DNA from: Thermothielavioides terrestris NRRL 8126
Lineage: Eukaryota > Ascomycota > Sordariomycetes > Sordariales > Chaetomiaceae
DNA: 64,000 nt
Assembly (NCBI RefSeq): GCF_000226115.1
Contig: NC_016462.1
Coordinates: forward strand, 1,178,001-1,242,000
Reading direction: 5' to 3'
The number at the start of each line of letters is the position of its first letter. Within the stretch, counting starts at the first letter, position 1. Below are positions 24,356 to 36,185 of this stretch, piece after piece. Below the pieces are notes generated by a model. It was not told the DNA's origin and did not search any database. It saw nothing but the letters and a program-made list of their open reading frames with translations. The translations under genes were made by a program, and so were the position numbers.

Positions 24356-26917
24356 ATGGCAGTCAAGGAGATCCAGGTCTTCAGATTGGACGTTGGGGAG
24401 CATTTTGGACGGCTGACGGAGCAAGAACAACGATATGCGCACCACATGGCTCGGTAGGCTTCGTTTTACCCGTCTTCCTTGAAAGCCTGCTGACCACTCG
24501 GAGCGCTGCTTGGCTCGGGGCGAGAATCATCCTAAGCCAGGTCTCCCCGGAGTCGCCGGCGATCTTCGACTTCATCCTCGAGCTGCACCGAGCCTGCGGC
24601 GGGAAATGGCAGACTCTCGCGGAAGCAGGCCACATTAGTAGCGAGGATCTCCAACAGTTCCTAACCTATGCCGCCACGTTTCTGTCGAACATTGGCAACT
24701 ACTTTGTGGGGTGACCCTGAGCTTTTCCGAGGAAACTGACTGATCCTGACCGTCGCAGGGCTCCGGCGATCAAAAGTTCGTCCCCGGTCTCTCTGACGCA
24801 GCCCTCCGCAAGCTTGCCTGCATCTCCCCCAAGCTCACCCAGCTCTACGATGAAATCTCGCCCGCCATCAGCGCCATCCCCCCGTTCAGCCTCGGCTTCC
24901 CTTCAGCCACAACCCAATCCAGCTACTACCTTGGCGCCCTCACCCCGCAGGAAATCACCTCCGTCGACAGGCTGCTCGAACAGCAGTCCATCTTCCCCGA
25001 AAACACCCGCCTCCAAAAGCCCGCCGACACCACCACCGGCGGCACCACCTCAACTCCAACCATCAACATCCTCGTGGCCTCCGCCCAGCCCACCCCTCCT
25101 CCCACCCGACTCCCCTCCACCATCCCAACAACCAAAGCCAACATCCACCTCCGTAAAGGCGACCACTCCGGGCCCCTACGCGCAATCTGCACCGAGCTCT
25201 CCTTCGCATCCGCCCACGCCGCCACGGAGGCGCAGCGCGCCGTGCTGCGCGGCTACCTCGCCTCCTTCGAGACGGGCGACTTGCATGCCTACCGTGCGGC
25301 GCAGCGCGCCTGGGTGCGGGACATCACGCCGCGCGTGGAGAGCGTGCTCGGCTTTGTCGAGCCGTACCGCGATCCGGCGGGGGTTAGGGGGGAGTTTGAG
25401 GGGATTGTTGGGTTTGTGGATGCCGAGGGGGAGAAGGGGTTGGCGAGGCTTGCGGTTGGGGATGGGGGGAGGTGGCTTGTGAGGAGGTTGCCTTGGGTTA
25501 TTGCTTCGGGGGGTGAGGGAGGTGAGGGGGGTGGTGGGATGGGGCCGTTTGAGAAGGATGGGGTGGAGGCTAATGGGTTGGCGAGTGTTCATGGTGAGTT
25601 ACATGGCTCGTGGTGGTGACGGGATAAGGGGGGTCGCTGCTGACGGTGCGGGTGGGTGAATATCAGCGCTGGCGTACTGCTCCAGCATTATCTTCCCGGG
25701 GATCAACTTGCCCAATGTGAGTCGACACGATTTTGGCAGGAGCTTTCTCTGGCTCAGGCATGCCCCATATACTGACCTGCTGCGGCAGTACAACGACATT
25801 CGCCAGGAAGTCGGCTTCAAGAACATCATCTTCGCCAATCGCATGCGGGTCGAGAGCCAAGCGAAGCAGTACCCCTTCATCGACCCCGCCGAGGCAGAGA
25901 CCTTCGCGAAGCACAAGTTTCCCGCGTACTACTGGTGGGTTGTGCTGCATGAGATCCTCGGCCACGGCACGGGGCGCATGCTCGTCGAGAGCGCCGAGGG
26001 CAAGTACAACTTTGACATCAACAACCCACCCATCAACCCTCTGACCGGCGAGCCCATAACCTCCTGGTACAAGCCTGGCCAGACGTGGACGGGACAGTTT
26101 GGGGACCTGGCGACCACCGTCGACGAGTGCCGAGCCGAGCTGGTGGGCGCGTATCTGATGGATGATCCGGAGGTGCTGGCGCTGCTGGGGTTTACTGAGG
26201 ACCTGGAGATCCGAGCGGAGGACCGTGAGTAGATTGAATCCTCGACGTTTTAAGGGCGTCTGAACTAACTGCAGAGGTGTCGTGCAGTAACCTACAACCT
26301 GTACCAGCAACTTGGCGTTGATGGCCTGCGCGGCCTGGCGAACTTCAATGTCGATAGCGGAGTGAGTTTCGCGCGAACACTCTCTCCTGCCCTGACGTTC
26401 GCTTGCTAACTTCCACGGCTTAGAAATGGGGCCAGGCTCACAGCCGAGTAAGTTCCTTTAAGTCAAGACGCCCAGATGGCTCCGGTATGGTGCAATCCTC
26501 CAATTTGCTAACAGCCCGAATCGTCAACAGGCCCACTTCGCCATCCTGCAATGCCTCCTCCGCAACGGCGACGGCGTCATAACAGTGACTCACGACAAGG
26601 CCGCTCGGTCGCTAACAGTCCGGGTAGACCGGTCCAAGATTCGGACCCACGGAAAGCCCGCCCTCGGCGCCATGCTCTTGCGGCTGCACATGTACCGGTG
26701 CACGGCAGACGTGGCGGCGTGTCGCACCTACTACGAGGACCTGTCGCGGGTGGACGAGGAACATCTCGCGTGGCGGGAGGCGGTGCTCGCGAACAAGCCG
26801 CCGCCGCTCGTGTTTGTGCAGGCCAATACCTTCTTGGAGGGGGACAGGGTTGTGCTGAAGGAGTATGAGCCGACTGTGGAGGGCGTCATTCAGAGCTGGG
26901 CTGAGCGGATGGTTTGA
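24356..26917 (+). CDS. Dipeptidyl peptidase III (metallopeptidase family M49)
   Basis: Eight exons (24356-24453, 24504-24705, 24759-25593, 25667-25716, 25789-26224, 26288-26361, 26424-26447, 26531-26917) encode 701 aa, the normal family length. The zinc site is HEILGHGTG (HExxxH-type, about residue 440) with the third ligand in DECRAELVGAY. Other family landmarks are NYFGSGDQKFVPGLS, VGFKNIIFANR and KWGQAHSRAHFAI. The enzyme removes dipeptides from the N terminus of oligopeptides, and family members are usually cytosolic. Acceptance of a weaker GTGGGG donor at 24706 is required to keep NYF-GSGDQKF intact. One exon is just 24 bp. Confidence 0.93.
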
Positions 26918-27394
26918 TGTCCTTCCAGCCTCCGACCGAACCAGGGCTTCTTGCCGGAGGCTGGTCATGGCCAAGGCCTGTACCAAAAAGGACCTAAACT
27001 ACGAAACCTGACGAAGGAGCTGGAGAGCATGCTAGACATCCAGTCAGTCTCGGCAATGGCAATCGGAACATCGATTATGAACAGCATGCACAATCGAGTG
27101 CCCCTTGTGAGCTTGGCCGTGTCCCGGGCCACAGAAGAGCTCCAATCCTTCCCCAGCCTTCGTTGACCGATGTTGACCGCAAGGCGCCACAGTCGGAAAG
27201 ATGCAGCTGTCTCCCAACCGAAAGTGTCTGGTGCTAGCTCCACGCGCCGCGCCCTTGACTCGCGCTTGATTATTCAAGTCTTCTTCCCCTTGTACGGTAG
27301 CGAAGTACACTAGGATTCGATGCAGCGAAGAAGGATTTGAATGTCCCATGAAAAGTGGACCCTCTTTGCCAGCTATTTGCTGTTATACAGTGAC
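26918..27394. other. Convergent intergenic region
   Basis: Shared 3' region of the peptidase gene and the minus-strand small gene; nothing else recognised. Confidence 0.5.
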
Positions 27395-28076
27395 CTATGA
27401 ATCCTCCTCCGCAACCTCCCCAAAGACCAGCGGCGGCACTGGCGTGTCCGAGGGCAGGACATCCTCCTCGTCGTTTGTCGATTCCACCTCTCCCCTGCCC
27501 GGGTGGCCGGACGCACCGTACACGCCGCTCGGCTCGTCCTCGGCCATATCAATCACCTCTTCGAACCCCATCGTGGCAATGTCGAGGGCAACAAGGGTGG
27601 CCTGGACCCATTTGGGGGCTGCGCGCACCGTCTGCAGCCGCCCCGTGAGCTCGACATCGTCATCGGTCTCCATCGCTGCCAAAAGCACCGTGCTATCCTC
27701 GGCGGTCCGCGCGTCCAGCACGGCGAAGAACCTGTTCTTCGGCTCGCCGAGCCGCTCCGCCACCTGTTCCGCCGACATTCCGATGAAGGGCGAGGGCGGC
27801 AGGCCCGCGGCCGTGCCGGCCGCCGTCACGTTCGCCTCCACAGTGTCCATGTTGCTCCCGTCATTGCCGTCGCCCGGGCCCGGGAGAACGGCGAGAAGCT
27901 GCCCGATGCCTGCGGAGAGGTGCTCGCTATACTCGTAAGAGGCGGTGAGAATGTTGTCGATTACCTGCGCAGGATGGCGGTACGTGTGAGTAGAAGGCAA
28001 CGGAGCCAGGGGTCCAAGAGGAGCGTACTTCGGCCGGAACTTCGGCAGTTCGGCACACTGCGAAGATGGTTGTCAT
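27395..28076 (-). CDS. Small acidic protein of unknown function
   Basis: Two exons on the minus strand, 28029-28076 and 27395-27964, encode 205 aa starting MTTIFAVCRTAEVPAE. Splicing of the 64-bp intron joins exon 1 in frame to VIDNILTASYEYSEHLSAG; without it the second exon has no ATG. The protein has a helical first half, a central segment NRFFAVLDARTAEDSTVLLAAM, and an Asp/Glu-rich C terminus (MAEDEPSGVYG). No signal peptide or membrane span is visible. I do not recognise the family. Coding potential is supported by splice sites and GC-biased third positions. Confidence 0.65.
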
Positions 28077-29557
28077 ATCGTCGGGAGTCGGGTTTGGTTT
28101 GGGGCTGGTTCAAATGAGTCTAGACCTTTGCGGAACTGAAATGTAGTTCGTGTGGATGGAGGTCGCCAAATACCGAGAAGCTTGATCGGTAGGTTCCAGG
28201 CCCGGGGTTGATACCTTATCCTTTGTGGTTGGGGCGGGGTTCCTGCCGTCGAATTTTATGGATGGTTGTTGGTTGCTCCGTTGAGGGATCGCGTTTCGAC
28301 TAAAAATACTTTGACGAACAGGATGGCATTCCGCAGCTGAATGCCCACCGAAACAGCTGTGTGGCTGTGTGCCAGGCAAGTACGGATGACAGGTACAGTA
28401 GGTCCCAACCTTTTTTGTGCAACAGCAAATCCTTCGGGAGGGGGAATCTAGAACTCTTAGGCTGTTGGGTTGGGGTAAGACCACGTTCTTTCTGCTGCGA
28501 GTAAGCGGCTGAACGTTGCGGCCCCTTCCCTCTTCTGTGCGGGTGGGAAGAGAGAAAACGAACAGCGATAATCGCGGCCAAGGTAAGAAAGGCAGGCTGT
28601 TGGTGATTCTTGTACAACACCGCTGCCGGCGGCGCTGGCAGGAGGATTGGAATGCTCTTTTGATTCAATAACAAAGTATCAGAGCAATGACGGTCCGAAG
28701 GCAGGCCGCGCTTCAGACTTGAGCAACTGAATCAGGGCTGTAACGCCAAGCACGGCACGCAAGATATCGCGTTTGTTCACTTTCTGTAAAAGCCTTCAGG
28801 ATGCGAAGGATCCGCGGAGAGTTGCAAACAGAGTGTTCGCGAATCACCCCTGTCTCTCATCCTTCATGGACGCTTCGATGCGATGTAGTCAGTCCCGAAT
28901 CGCTTCGACCTGCTGATTCCATCTCCCTACCTAATAGCATGGATCTAAAATTACTGGAGTTATGCCTAAGGTATCTGAATGTGTTGTAGTTACACCAGTA
29001 TTCTGCCGTGGCTTGGTTCTCGACATATAGCTGTTACCATTGCCTAAGCCGCAACGCTCTCAAGAAATGACCTAGATATTGTAATACCTCAAAACTCTCC
29101 CAATCCGGCCCAGCTTAGGAATCCAGCAATGTGTACGGCATGAACTCGCACATCCTTACGGACGTGTGCCGACCGGCTGAGCAACCAATGGATGCAAGTA
29201 CGCCTACTTAGCCACTGCCATCAACAACCAACAACTTTTAGCCCCCACAGGTGGCCTTCTGTCAGCTGTGTTGCACGGCCAGCACGTGTGTTGCACGGCC
29301 AGCACGCAAGACTCTGACAACGTAAGACTCTGCCGCTGGCCGTGTATCAAGCCAAGGGGGCAGGTTCACCCGAATGCAATAGGGAGCTCCGGAGTTGGGG
29401 GCTACGAGGGGTTCAAAAAGGTATATGAACCACGAGAGAGACTGCCCTCAGTGTAATTGTTTGATGTGAAAGCAGAACATACGCAGAGCATATTCATTCC
29501 GGCCCTTACACCCTCTCATCACTGTCTCGTTGAACCTCAGGAGGCAGTTTAGCCGCC
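28077..29557. other. Long intergenic region with a short tandem duplication
   Basis: About 1.5 kb with mildly lower GC. Short frames on both strands lack motifs. An imperfect tandem duplication of a roughly 18-20 bp unit (GTGTTGCACGGCCAGCAC) occurs at 29268-29305. The last 100 bp act as promoter for the nuclease gene. No RNA gene was seen. Confidence 0.5.
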
Positions 29558-30530
29558 ATGCGACCTCACTCCGCATTCACTCTTGCCTTTGCAGCCATAG
29601 CCATCCAAGGCATAGCCGCGATCAACTTCGTCTGGGACTGTGCCAACTCCGTCGATACCTGCAACAATGCTTGCTACGCCATGAACCACAATCTCGCCCC
29701 AAGCGTGCTCACCAAAGATACCCGCGAAACCCAGGTAAAACAGCGCCGCAAGGACTCAGGCTGTAGACGGGGCCCATGCGGCAAGAATGCCAAAACAAGC
29801 TTCAAGCGGTTCGGGGGTTCATGCGACGAATATCCCTTTGCCACCACCAAGGAGGGTGGTAAAGGTGCCATCCTGCGTTGCGTCGATGGCCTTGAAAATT
29901 CAAGTCAGTCTCCCCCATCTCAACGCTGCATAGACCTCGTTAGCAGTTCCCCTCGTTTTCTTCTCATAAACCTATACCATCGCTTCTGCCTCTAACCTTC
30001 GACGGGAAGGCGAGGGTGGCCAACTCAGCGCCTTCTACAAGAAGATCCCGGATGGACAAAAATTCGGCATTACCATGACCAACTATCAGAAGGCGTGAGT
30101 TACCAACACAGCTCTGTTACAATGCGAAACTGTCTTCGAGCTGATCTTCATTACCTAGCGCCTTTTGCGTCAATTCCAAGAAGGCCAACGACGGCGGCGA
30201 GTTCCGGCTCAAGAACAATGCATTCGTCAGCGCCAAGCGCAGTGGTATGTTGTTTTCATATTCATTCCACCCTGGCTTGCGCATATAAGCAAGCCACCGT
30301 TGTCTTCGGACAGAGCGCTAACGAACTGCGCTCTCTATGTGGCAGACGATGAGCTCTTCGAAGCCGCACCGGTGGCGCGCAACGTCGTGAACAGGCTGCG
30401 CGAGTACGAAGACGAGTTGGGCCGGCGCGTGCTGCATCTGTCGAACGATCCCGCGGTTACGCTGGTCGGCCAAACCATCTCTAACGGCACGGCGACTCTC
30501 CTGGTTGTGAGAGAGATCTTCGAAGAGTAG
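29558..30530 (+). CDS. Secreted NucA/NucB-like deoxyribonuclease
   Basis: Four exons (29558-29903, 30010-30094, 30159-30244, 30346-30530) encode 233 aa. A clear signal peptide (MRPHSAFTLAFAAIAIQGIAA) precedes a Cys-containing N-terminal part (WDCANSVDTCNNACYAM). The domain core is CDEYPFATTKEGG, then ILRCVDGLENSSEGGQLSAFYKK and KFGITMTNYQKAA, the block pattern of the NucA/NucB domain, whose bacterial founders are secreted sporulation or biofilm DNases. The Asp-Glu of DEYP and the Glu of the ExGG segment are the expected catalytic residues. Export to the medium or wall is inferred from the signal peptide. The function in fungi, for example nutrient DNA use or attack on other cells, is unknown. 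Confidence 0.8.
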
Positions 30531-30940
30531 GTTCAGGTTATGTGCGAGAGTAGGGGAGGGATTCAGTGCATTGCCGATGATTGTTGGGACCTAGGGAGTT
30601 GGTCCTTTACATGTATAGAAGCCAGGAGATACATTGGATAGCATTTGAGCTACACCTAGGCTGAAGCGTGGTGTGCGGAGCAACTGTGTTCTACTCTCAA
30701 CTGAGTTGCGCAACAAGGTGGCTCAACCGGCAAATTAACCGTTAGTCCTGCGAGACGTCCCTCTTAAGCGAAGCGACCTATATGGCGCTCTATCTCGCTG
30801 CGAACGGAGGCACCGGACGGAGGTACCTAGGTATATATTCAAGCCAATGTAGCTCCACCTTCTCGACAATGCATCTAGCCTTCCTGTATCTCTCACTTCA
30901 TTGTTCGTAACATCCTAGGCCTTACACTTGCAACTCCCGT
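30531..30940. other. Convergent intergenic region
   Basis: Shared 3' flank of the nuclease gene and the minus-strand membrane protein gene; no features recognised. Confidence 0.5.
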
Positions 30941-32328
30941 TCAACTGCCCTGTTTTGCCTCCAGATATTGCAGGACCTGAAACACCGTCTGAAGCCCCGC
31001 CAAAACAACACTGATCGAGCCAAAGATGAGTACGCTCCAGAACGCCAGCCAGGCGGTCGAGTCGCGCCTGTCGCGCCACAGCTGGCCGATTGAACGGGGC
31101 TTCTTGCCGGAGGCGTAGCCGTGCAAGCGGGCAAGCCTGCTTCGGAGGTGCGGGAAGTCCGCCGCGAGGTCGTACTCATCCCTCTCCACCACCGCTGCGA
31201 CGTCGTGGCTGTCAAAGCGCTTTCTGCCGCAGAGCTGCACGAGGAACCGATCGTGGCATTGCGTGGGCATGCGTGCGAACGGCTGCAGGCGCCGGAAAAC
31301 GGCCCTGGACTTCTTGTTTTGGCCGAATATCAGACGGTAGGAGAGCAGAATCTCCTGGAGCAGGCCTGTGACGTCCTCCTCGGTGGCCCATGGTGCTGGC
31401 CCGGGTTTCTCCAGGGCGCAGCGGTGCAGTATGCTCTTGCTGCTGTGGTTACCCTCCTTGCGTGACTCGTGCTGATGGAGACATGAGACGCAGAACGAGG
31501 GATACCGGTAGAGGAAGAGCCTGCCAGTTCGTTTGTCCAGCTCGAGGTGGCAGGAGAGAGAGTCGACCCACTCGATGGCGACGCCGCAGACCTTGGTGAG
31601 AACGTGGGCGTTGATGTCTTTGACGCTAACCACTCTGACCTGGTTAAAAACGGCCTGGTCGTCGGCATCGTCAAACGTGCAATAATTCTGCGGCGGAAGC
31701 ATCAAGCCAAAACCAAGGAGGAAATCCGGCAGGCTCTTGCTGCTCGAGGGCGCAAACTGGTTGAGCGAGAGCCGAGCCTCGCCGCGATGGCCGGGCGTCT
31801 CGTCCAGAATATTGTATCCTCCGACCGCGTGAGGACTAAAATCAGGCTTGTACAGCATTGTCTGCCACCCTATGATTGAGAACACAAGCTCTTTGGCTGA
31901 TTGGGCGGCCTCGTAGTTGTGCTCGGTAGAGATCACGCCCTGACTACGAAGCGCGTCGGTGATGGTGTTGATATTCTTGGGCCCTGGCACTAGTGCCAAC
32001 TCCCGTATCTGGTTCCATACCAAGAAGAATGGGCCGTAATCGGGGTCCTCATCCGGGTTGAAATCTGGCAGGCTCAGCAGCAGGCGTTGCGGCTGGCTGC
32101 AGACCTGCTGAAGCACCCAGGCACGATACCAGGGAAGCTCGTCGAAGGTCGGATCGCAACCTGGATGCGAGGTTGTCGCATCCGTATTTGTGAAGGACTT
32201 AGTTTGCTCTAATACTCGCGTGATCTACCTATTAGTGCGCTGTCTTTGAGCATAATCGAATGTGATAATCTAGAGCTTTCGACCGTACCCTCGCGAGGCG
32301 AAACCTCATTCTTGCCGTAAGGAGGCAT
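30941..32328 (-). CDS. Fungal-specific protein with C-terminal membrane anchor, divergent from NLR
   Basis: Minus strand, two exons (32289-32328 and 30941-32208) encode 435 aa beginning MPPYGKNEVSPRE. The 80-bp intron has a good branch site (CACTAAT) 20 nt before the acceptor. An upstream in-frame ATG at 32550 would add 74 residues of unconvincing sequence. Landmarks are PDEDPDYGPFFLVWNQIREL, LVFSIIGWQTMLYKPD, LLSYRLIFGQNKKSRAVFR, and a C terminus IGQLWRDRRDSTAWLAFWSV running into one hydrophobic span and a short tail. This layout (RDxRDS before a single membrane segment) recurs in many filamentous fungi, and I know of no assigned function. It shares a promoter region with the NLR-like gene. 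Confidence 0.78.
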
Positions 32329-32817
32329 CGAGATCTCAATAACCGGGCGAACAGTGCAGTGTATAATTGTCCGGCATATCACGTATCGAGAGGTCCCAAG
32401 AGACTGGAAGGGCGGGCGGACCGCTGGTGCTTCGAAGTATTCACGTTTTGTTGGGACGAGGAGAACTGCGCCGTGGTACTTGAATGAAGCGCCTCCACGG
32501 ATTGCAGCAGCTGATGGCCCAGAAAAACAAAGATTAGAGCTGGTTAACATGGTCAGCTAGGGAGCACGGAGTAAGGTACTGGATTAGAGGGGTAATATTG
32601 TAAGAAGCTGGGGCACCATCCGGCGGCTGCGTGGCCGGCAGCCAGACAGTGGCCACACGGTGTGTCTTGCACGAGAACCGGAGGAGGCGGATGCGCCTTC
32701 TTGGGCCGCAGCAACTCGCGCGCGGGAAATTCAAACTGCAATTGTAATTGGTCAGTGATAGCCATCCATGGCTCTTTCCTGCTGTGGAACCTCACTGGAA
32801 ACCAAAGGGAAAGCACG
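32329..32817. promoter_or_regulatory. Divergent promoter region, membrane protein / NLR-like gene
   Basis: Head-to-head intergenic region of about 490 bp between the two inferred start codons. No specific site is recognised. If the NLR-like gene starts further downstream the shared region is longer. Confidence 0.4.
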
Positions 32818-35800
32818 ATGCGAGTGCCACCCAAAGGACCTGCTTCCCGATATGGCCCGCTGGGCAGCCTGGGCTGTGAGCCTGTGACCAGCAGGCCAGC
32901 TGCTTCCCGCTTCCCCGCTTTCCCATGATTCTCAGCGAAGCTTTCCACTTTCTCAGCTGGCCACGGGCGCCTCAATTTCCGTAACGATGGAGAAGTTGGT
33001 GTTGCCCTTCTGTGCCTCACGCCTCTCCCATCAACGACCAACAACATGGATCTGCTAACAGCAAGGACAACAGGGGTACAGGTACCTACAGCCCGCTGTG
33101 GCATCAGGCATTGGAGAAGTACCTGGATGAACTGCAGGGCTCTGAAGACTACAAGGCAATTCTCCAAATCCACTCCCTCGATGATTTGCTCTATTCCTTG
33201 CAGTCCATCCCGCTCGCCACCCCAGGCAACTATCCGGGACTCAATTCCGTCAACAGGCTTGCGCCGAGGCTCAAATTCGTCGATGATTTTGCCGCCGTGC
33301 TTGCCGTGTGTTTCGGGGCCGACGCAGCGCTCACAGCCGCCGTTTGGGGCAGCATCCGGCTCATTCTTTCCCATGCATCCTCGGCCGCCGAGACGTTTCA
33401 GGATGTCCTCGACATGCTCGAGGAGCTGAGCCTGACCCTTCCGCGCCTGCAAGTGTACGAGAAGACGCTGCCGTTGAACCAGCCGCTCCAGCAGGCCTTG
33501 GTTGATGTCTACTGCGAGATCATCTGCTTCTACGCGCGGACCATCAACTTCCTCCGTCGCACTCCCCACTTGGTACTGCGAAAGAGCGCTTGGCGAGACT
33601 TCCGGAATGACTTCTCCCGCACGATTATGCGCATCAAGCGCATGTCCTCGGCCGTTGAGAGCCAGGCCGACATCGTTCGCATGCAAAAGGATGAGGTGCG
33701 CTACAAGGAAGTCTTGGAGCTGCTCAATGCCATGCAAATAAGCAAGAGGGACACTGCCCACCGGCTTCGGTACAGCAACATCCCGTTTGCTGCCAACCCC
33801 AAGTTCAGCGGACGCGAGGGTATCCTTGAACGCGTGCACCAAGCCTTAAGCCCCGAGACCACCTCCCCGTCACTCAAGTCTATCGCGCTCTTCGGCATGG
33901 GCGGGGTCGGCAAGACCCAGATTGCGGTTCAATATGCACACCGGAATATCGACAAGTTCGATGCCATTTTGTGGGTTGCAGCCGACAACACGATTTCCAT
34001 CGGCCAGAGCTTCCGTGAGATTGCCGAGGGACTCGGGCTGCTCCAAAGCGAGGAAGAGACCAAGGATGCTGCCGCAGCCCTGCTGATGGTGAGAAACTGG
34101 CTCAGCTCCTCGAGTATGCCCCTGCTGGATCCCGAATATCCTCTCACCTTACATGCTGACAACGGCAGGGACAAACTGCCTGATGATATTCGACAACGCA
34201 GACGATGTGACAGTTCTGAAAGCGGCGTGGCCCGGAACTATCTGCGGCTCAGTGTTGTTAACCACACGCGATCTTGCAGTAGCGACCTCCCTGGCAGCTC
34301 AGCACGTGCAGGTTGATGCGCTCAGCGAGGATGATGGCAGCAAGCTGCTTCTCAAGGCCATTGACGTGGATCATGCCTCGCCGGCTGATGCTGAACACGC
34401 TCGTGCCATCAGCCGGACTTTGGGCGGATTGCCATTGGCACTGGCTCAGATCGGCGGATTCGTCACTCTGCGGAAACTGTCATTACACGAGGTGCTGCCT
34501 CTGTACGAGCGCTATTCCACCAGAATCCATGCCCGCAAGGCACCCGGAAGCGACTACCAGCACACGCTGAGCACAGTGTGGGATGTTTCTTTCGACAAGT
34601 TGACCGAGACCTCGACGACCCTTCTCCGCCTGCTGTCTTTCTTCGACCCCGACGGCATCTCCGAAGACATTCTCCTGCAGGGCTCTGACGGGCTCGATGA
34701 GAAGTTCGCTTTCTTGTCTGACGAATTGGAGTCAGTGAACGCCCGTAGTTTTCCTTGCTTACGATGCGATCGAGTGAGAACTGACTGCTCGTCATAGCCT
34801 GGGCGACGCTTGTGAGGAGCTCATGCGAGCAGCCCTCCTCAACCGAACTGGATCATCTCCCATGCTCACCATCCATCGCCTGGTGCAGGATGCCGCCAGA
34901 ACGAAGCTGAGCGAGAAGGAACGTACGACGTATTTTGATGCAGTGGTCCACATGCTCTGCTGGGGGTTTCCAGACCACTCAAGCAGCGACATTGGTCACC
35001 AAATAGCATCTTGGTCGCGATGCGAAAAGTGCCTCCCTCATGTAAACCATATTGCCGAACTCGCCATACGGCATAAGTACCGAGCAGGGGATAAGCAGAA
35101 GTATGCAGACCTCCTGCTCAGGTGCAGTTGGTAAGATCACACACACCAGGAGGAGGTCACCGATGGGTCCTGACAATCCACGCCCCATCTAGGTACCTGT
35201 ACGAACGCGAGATGTATTTCATTGCCAGGAAAATGGTTACTCAGGCGATCTCCACGTTCGAGGACACCACCACCCTGGCCTACGCAAGCGCCCTCGATCT
35301 CGGCGGCCTCATCGACCTGGACCTTGCCCGTCCCGGCGACGCCCTCGAACCATTCAAGCGTGCCCTCGAGATACGCAAAACCTGCCTCGGACCCGAGGAT
35401 CCCTTCATCGCCTACAGCCTCAACAACATCGCGCTCGCCTACACCGAAATGAACCAACTGGACCTGGCCTACACAGCCCACCTAGAAGCAATCCGCCTCC
35501 GCCTGCAGGCCCGCAGCGACCGCATCGGCAACTCGTACAGCAACATGGCCAGCCTGCTGCTGCGCATGGGCCGCGCCGACGAGGCCGAGGCCATGCTGGC
35601 TCGCTGCCCCTCTCTCAAGGACTTCACCGACGAGACCTTTCTCGCGACGGGCAACCCGCGCTTCTCGGGCGACATGGTCCTGCTGTCGCGCATCCGCCGC
35701 GCACAGGGCCGGCGCGAGGACGCGCTGCGGCTGGCGTCCAAGGCGCTGGCCTTCCGGAGATCCCTGCTAGGCAACCGGCTCAAGACGTGCGATTCGCTGT

Positions 35801-36185
35801 TTGATGTCGCGTGTTTGTTGTTGGAGGAGGGACATGAGGGATCGGCGGTGTGAGTTCATTTGCTTACTTATTTTCTCTACTTTCTCTCTCCAGCGGGGTG
35901 TGCAGAATGCATATTGCGCAGGGCGCTAATGTGTTCAATGTGTTCTCTAGGCTGCTTCTCAAAGAAATAATTGGCATCGCTGGGACGTTGGCCGAGGGTG
36001 GGGGCCAGCAAGCGCGAGCGCTGTATAAGCTGTCGCAGATACAGGCAGAGAGGGGCTCACTTGCGGAGAGTGAGGCATGCAAGAAGGAGGCAATTGAGTT
36101 GTTGGCCAAGTTGAGGCCGGAACTCAATGACGCGCCATTTGAAGAGGCGACTTTCTCGGAGCTGTGTCTGTGGATGTTGTGGTGA
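32818..36185 (+). CDS. NLR-like STAND protein: DUF7708, NB-ARC, TPR
   Basis: Exons 33082-34113, 34169-34730, 34798-35130, 35193-35849 and 35951-36185 are well supported. The first exon (32818-32875, MRVPPKGPASRYGPLGSLG) is tentative because the main frame has no upstream ATG; with it the protein is 958 aa. A helical N-terminal domain (DDFAAVLAVCFGADAALTAAVWGSI onward) fits DUF7708, common at the N terminus of fungal STAND proteins. The NB-ARC domain has Walker A GMGGVGKTQIA, Walker B CLMIFDNADD, GSVLLTTRD, and GGLPLALAQIGGF. A winged-helix region follows, then TPR units (TCLGPEDPFIAYSLNNIALAY). Such proteins act as intracellular sensors in fungal allorecognition or defence. The last intron could also be only 44 bp (35850-35893), adding 19 residues. 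Confidence 0.85.

Noticed and set aside
32553..33842. 429-codon open frame on the minus strand
   Set aside because: Antisense to the N-terminal exon of the NLR-like gene, no motifs, no ATG context.
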